Below, piece by piece: positions 6,058 through 8,209 of a stretch of 8,209 nt of DNA (its first letter is position 1; each line of letters opens with the position of its first letter). The stretch lies in contig JANXTQ010000262.1 of the NCBI GenBank assembly GCA_025352305.1, positions 1 to 8,209 of the forward strand. The letters run 5' to 3'. The notes below the pieces were generated by a model. It was not told the origin of the DNA, made no database searches, and saw nothing but the letters and a program-made list of their open reading frames with translations. Both the position numbers and the translations under genes were made by a program. This DNA is from Actinomycetes bacterium (GTDB lineage Bacteria; Actinomycetota; Acidimicrobiia; Acidimicrobiales; RAAP-2).

Positions 6058-7131
6058 TTAGTAGGGAGATCCGCGCGATGACAGATAGTGAGAACAGGCC
6101 GCTCGCTTCGCTTGGCTGGGGACTCCGAGCAGTTTCTTGGCGATGCTGTCGCTGAGCACGTTGTAGTAACCGCACCCAATAATCGCCCCAAGTGCGGGTG
6201 CGCTCTCACGGGAATACGCAGCGGTGAGGTGCCACTGATCGGCGTGAGTGAAGTCGTCCGAGGTGATGACGGGGCAACTCACGTCGCACAGCACACCCGC
6301 TACGCCGAGCGGATATCCACCGGCGGACACGATCGAACTAAACCCGTCGGTCTGCGGCGTGAAGATTTTGCTGAGTGGGAGCGAACACGACGCGATTTTG
6401 GATGGATGCAGTTCGACACACGTGGTGGGCGACATGGTCCACTCGGGGTCGCCGTAGATGACGGCTTTTTGATTGGAACGGATCTGGTGAAGGGTGGACG
6501 CGATCGCGCTGCCCCACTGCGCGTTGGTGACGCTTCGACCGTCGGGCCACTTTCGGTATCGCGCTTCGCCCAAGATCACGAGCGACGGCTGCGGACGAAG
6601 TTGATTTACTGCAGCGATGGCACTTCGACGAAATGCAGTGCACTGGGGTTCTAGTTTCTTATAGGCCAGCGATACAACCAGCGCCGAAGCAATGTTGCAT
6701 CCGCCCAGCATGAAGCCCACCACTTTGAAATGGAATTTCTTTCCCAGTGAGTTGAGCGCGGGAACCCACTGCATCGCGAGTGAGTCGCCCATCAAAACGA
6801 GCGTCGTCGCGGCGTGCACGTCACCGTACTGACAGACGTGCGAGCCGCTCATAACGGTGCAGTTCTTGTAGTACATCGACGTGCTCAACGACGACAACTG
6901 AGACTGCAAGGAAACGGGCAGCGTCACTTGGCCCTCGCCCGCTTGTATTTCTGCCCGTTGTGAGTTGAGCGGAGCCAACGCGTGATACGGATATGCACTG
7001 CTCGTTACCGCGCTGGCTTGCAACGTCCCACCAATGACTGCGACCATCACAATCGCCAACAGTGAGCCGAGCGTGCGACGACCCGCTACGTCGACGGGCG
7101 ACCGTGAGAGGTGAGCGTGACTCATCGACAT
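6058..7131 (-). CDS. Secreted SGNH-fold hydrolase/acyltransferase domain protein
   Basis: Predicted 357-aa exported SGNH-domain protein, similar to the soluble domain that follows acyltransferase-3 membrane domains in OafA-type O-acetyltransferases, but here without that membrane part. ATG at 7129-7131 has GGGAG 10 bases upstream. Residues 1-20 are basic and 21-42 hydrophobic, giving a signal peptide with likely cleavage after ASA. The nucleophile block is LVLMGDSLAMQW (111-122) with Ser117; most of this group have His after GDS where this one has Leu. GGCNIA (143-148) can supply the oxyanion glycine and/or asparagine. CTAFRRSAIAAVNQLRPQ followed by LVILG (164-188) is the typical Cys and strand segment. 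The catalytic pair is in HADQWHLT, Asp298-x-x-His301. About a dozen cysteines suggest disulfides. The expected reaction is removal or transfer of acyl groups on an envelope glycan, inferred from the family. The downstream membrane protein at 5440-6000 may be its partner. Confidence 0.83.
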   Translation of the reverse strand: MSMSHAHLSRSPVDVAGRRTLGSLLAIVMVAVIGGTLQASAVTSSAYPYHALAPLNSQRAEIQAGEGQVTLPVSLQSQLSSLSTSMYYKNCTVMSGSHVCQYGDVHAATTLVLMGDSLAMQWVPALNSLGKKFHFKVVGFMLGGCNIASALVVSLAYKKLEPQCTAFRRSAIAAVNQLRPQPSLVILGEARYRKWPDGRSVTNAQWGSAIASTLHQIRSNQKAVIYGDPEWTMSPTTCVELHPSKIASCSLPLSKIFTPQTDGFSSIVSAGGYPLGVAGVLCDVSCPVITSDDFTHADQWHLTAAYSRESAPALGAIIGCGYYNVLSDSIAKKLLGVPSQAKRAACSHYLSSRGSPY

Positions 7132-7163
7132 GCAACTTTTCTCCCACCGTGATTCGTGTCTAC

Positions 7164-7185
7164 GGTTAAGCGAGGCGGGCTTACC
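7164..7185. terminator. Imperfect hairpin between katG and the SGNH gene
   Basis: GGTTAAGC (7164-7171) and GCTTACC (7179-7185) pair over 7 bp with one bulged T and a 7-nt GC-rich loop. It lies 40-60 bases downstream of the katG stop and just before the SGNH leader, a sensible place for a terminator. The stem is short and no T-run follows, so the call is weak. Confidence 0.25.
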
Positions 7186-7225
7186 TTGAAAACCCTAACC
7201 AGGTGTTCGACTCGTCGATATTGCT

Positions 7226-8209
7226 TCAGTCCAGATCAAATCGGTCGAGATTCATGACTTTATTCCACGCGGCCACAAAGTCACGAACGAACTTGCTCTG
7301 CGCGTCGCTTGAGGCGTAGACCTCGCACACCGCTCGCAGTTGGGCGTTGGACCCGAAAATCAGATCGGAGCGGCTCGCCGTCCAACGAAGTTCTCCACTG
7401 TTGCGGTCTCGTCCTTCGAACAGTCGGTCCGACATGGCGGCACTCCGCCACTCCGTGTTGATGTCGAGCAGATTCACGAAAAAGTCATTACTGAGAGTTT
7501 CCGGTCGTTTCGTGAATACTCCGTGCGTCGTGTGTTCGTAGTTGGTGTTCAAAACACGTAGCCCACCGAGCAGAACGGTCATTTCGGGAACGCTCAACGT
7601 GAGTAGCGCGGCCCGGTCGAGCAGTAGTTCTTCTTCGACACCCGTTGCGTTGCTGCCGACGTAGTTGCGGAAACCATCGGCGCGCGGCTCGAGCACCGAG
7701 AACGACTCAACGTCGGTCTGTTCTTGAGTGGCGTCCGTGCGTCCGGGGCTAAAGGGGACGTGAACGTCCAAGCCCGCCTTGGAGGCGGCCTGTTCGATTC
7801 CCACGCAGCCACCTAGGACAATGAGGTCCGCCATCGACACGGCCTTGTCGGCACCGTGCTCATCATTGAACTCGCGTTGAACCCGTTCAAGCGTCGCCAG
7901 TACGTTTGCGAGTTCAGCCGGTCCGTTGACCGTCCAGTTGCGTTGAGGTTCGAGACGGATTCTCGCGCCGTTCGCACCACCTCGCTTGTCGGTTCCTCTA
8001 AAGGAAGCCGCTGACGCCCAAGCGGTGGTGACGAGTTGAGAAATCGACAGGCCCGAATCGAGAAGTCGCGATTTCAAATCGGCAATTCGCTTCGCTCCGA
8101 GAGGCTTGGCGGTCGCTTCGGGAACCGGGTCCTGCCAGATTTGCGGTTCCGCGGGCTTGAGCGAACCGAGACCTCGAACGTAGGGACCCATGTCACGGTG
8201 GGTCAGCTT
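7226..8209 (-). CDS. katG: Catalase-peroxidase KatG, C-terminal part (5' end outside window)
   Basis: Haem catalase-peroxidase that breaks down hydrogen peroxide and oxidises small donors, cytoplasmic and usually induced by oxidative stress. The frame is open to the right edge and begins KLTHRDMGP, a family landmark in the middle of the protein. The visible 327 residues are the end of the N-terminal catalytic domain and the whole C-terminal haem-less domain. Landmarks in order are [134 protein letters not shown] and [17 protein letters not shown]. This C-terminus is nearly the same as in mycobacterial KatG. No break is seen. The haem ligand, distal residues and Met-Tyr-Trp adduct lie upstream, outside the window. 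The stop is TGA (7226-7228), which shows that TGA terminates translation in this genome. No OxyR, FurA or other regulator gene is visible in the window. Confidence 0.96.
   Translation of the reverse strand, partial: KLTHRDMGPYVRGLGSLKPAEPQIWQDPVPEATAKPLGAKRIADLKSRLLDSGLSISQLVTTAWASAASFRGTDKRGGANGARIRLEPQRNWTVNGPAELANVLATLERVQREFNDEHGADKAVSMADLIVLGGCVGIEQAASKAGLDVHVPFSPGRTDATQEQTDVESFSVLEPRADGFRNYVGSNATGVEEELLLDRAALLTLSVPEMTVLLGGLRVLNTNYEHTTHGVFTKRPETLSNDFFVNLLDINTEWRSAAMSDRLFEGRDRNSGELRWTASRSDLIFGSNAQLRAVCEVYASSDAQSKFVRDFVAAWNKVMNLDRFDLD

Noticed and set aside
6034..6058. AACCAT/ATGGTT inverted repeat overlapping the SGNH stop codon
   Set aside because: The 6-bp AT-rich arms with a 13-nt loop form only a weak stem, not enough to call a terminator.
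7340..7561. Plus-strand open frames antisense to katG
   Set aside because: They are opposite a highly conserved catalase-peroxidase gene and have no independent support.

Overview
The window looks like a chromosomal segment of a free-living actinobacterium of moderate GC. The secreted repeat proteins with Ser-Cys-x5-Cys blades and the set of small accessory enzymes (DinB, S51 peptidase, YCII) suggest the class Acidimicrobiia. This placement is inferred from protein style; there is no rRNA or marker gene here to prove it.

Left part (1-3029). Two plus-strand genes, both broken as written, flank one intact minus-strand gene. The DinB-family gene at the left edge needs a one-base frame change near 81-88 to read through. 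The S51 (peptidase E-like) gene at 2328-3029 carries an in-frame TGA exactly where relatives have a conserved Trp. Between them lies a secreted seven-repeat protein (493-1908) that contains a short stretch almost identical to the VgrG OB-fold signature. A perfect 13-bp hairpin (437-468) sits between the convergent DinB and repeat-protein genes.

Middle (3052-5318). Three minus-strand genes read from right to left: a second secreted seven-bladed propeller (4260-5318), a YCII-domain protein (3898-4239) and a class I SAM-dependent methyltransferase (3052-3792). The YCII gene starts 20 bases after the propeller stop, so these two may share a transcript. A 9-bp inverted repeat with a 16-nt loop separates YCII from the methyltransferase.

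Right part (5440-8209). Three more minus-strand genes follow: the C-terminal part of a catalase-peroxidase (katG, entering from the right edge), a secreted stand-alone SGNH-type hydrolase or acyl-esterase (6058-7131), and a single-pass membrane protein with a Thr/Ser linker and an exported domain (5440-6000). The last two lie 57 bases apart and are a plausible envelope pair.

Overall this is mostly ordinary accessory chromosome with a strong bias to exported proteins. I see no CRISPR array, tRNA, rRNA, insertion sequence or prophage, and no convincing new multi-gene system. The items most worth checking are the two gene disruptions, the VgrG-like insert and the hairpins.
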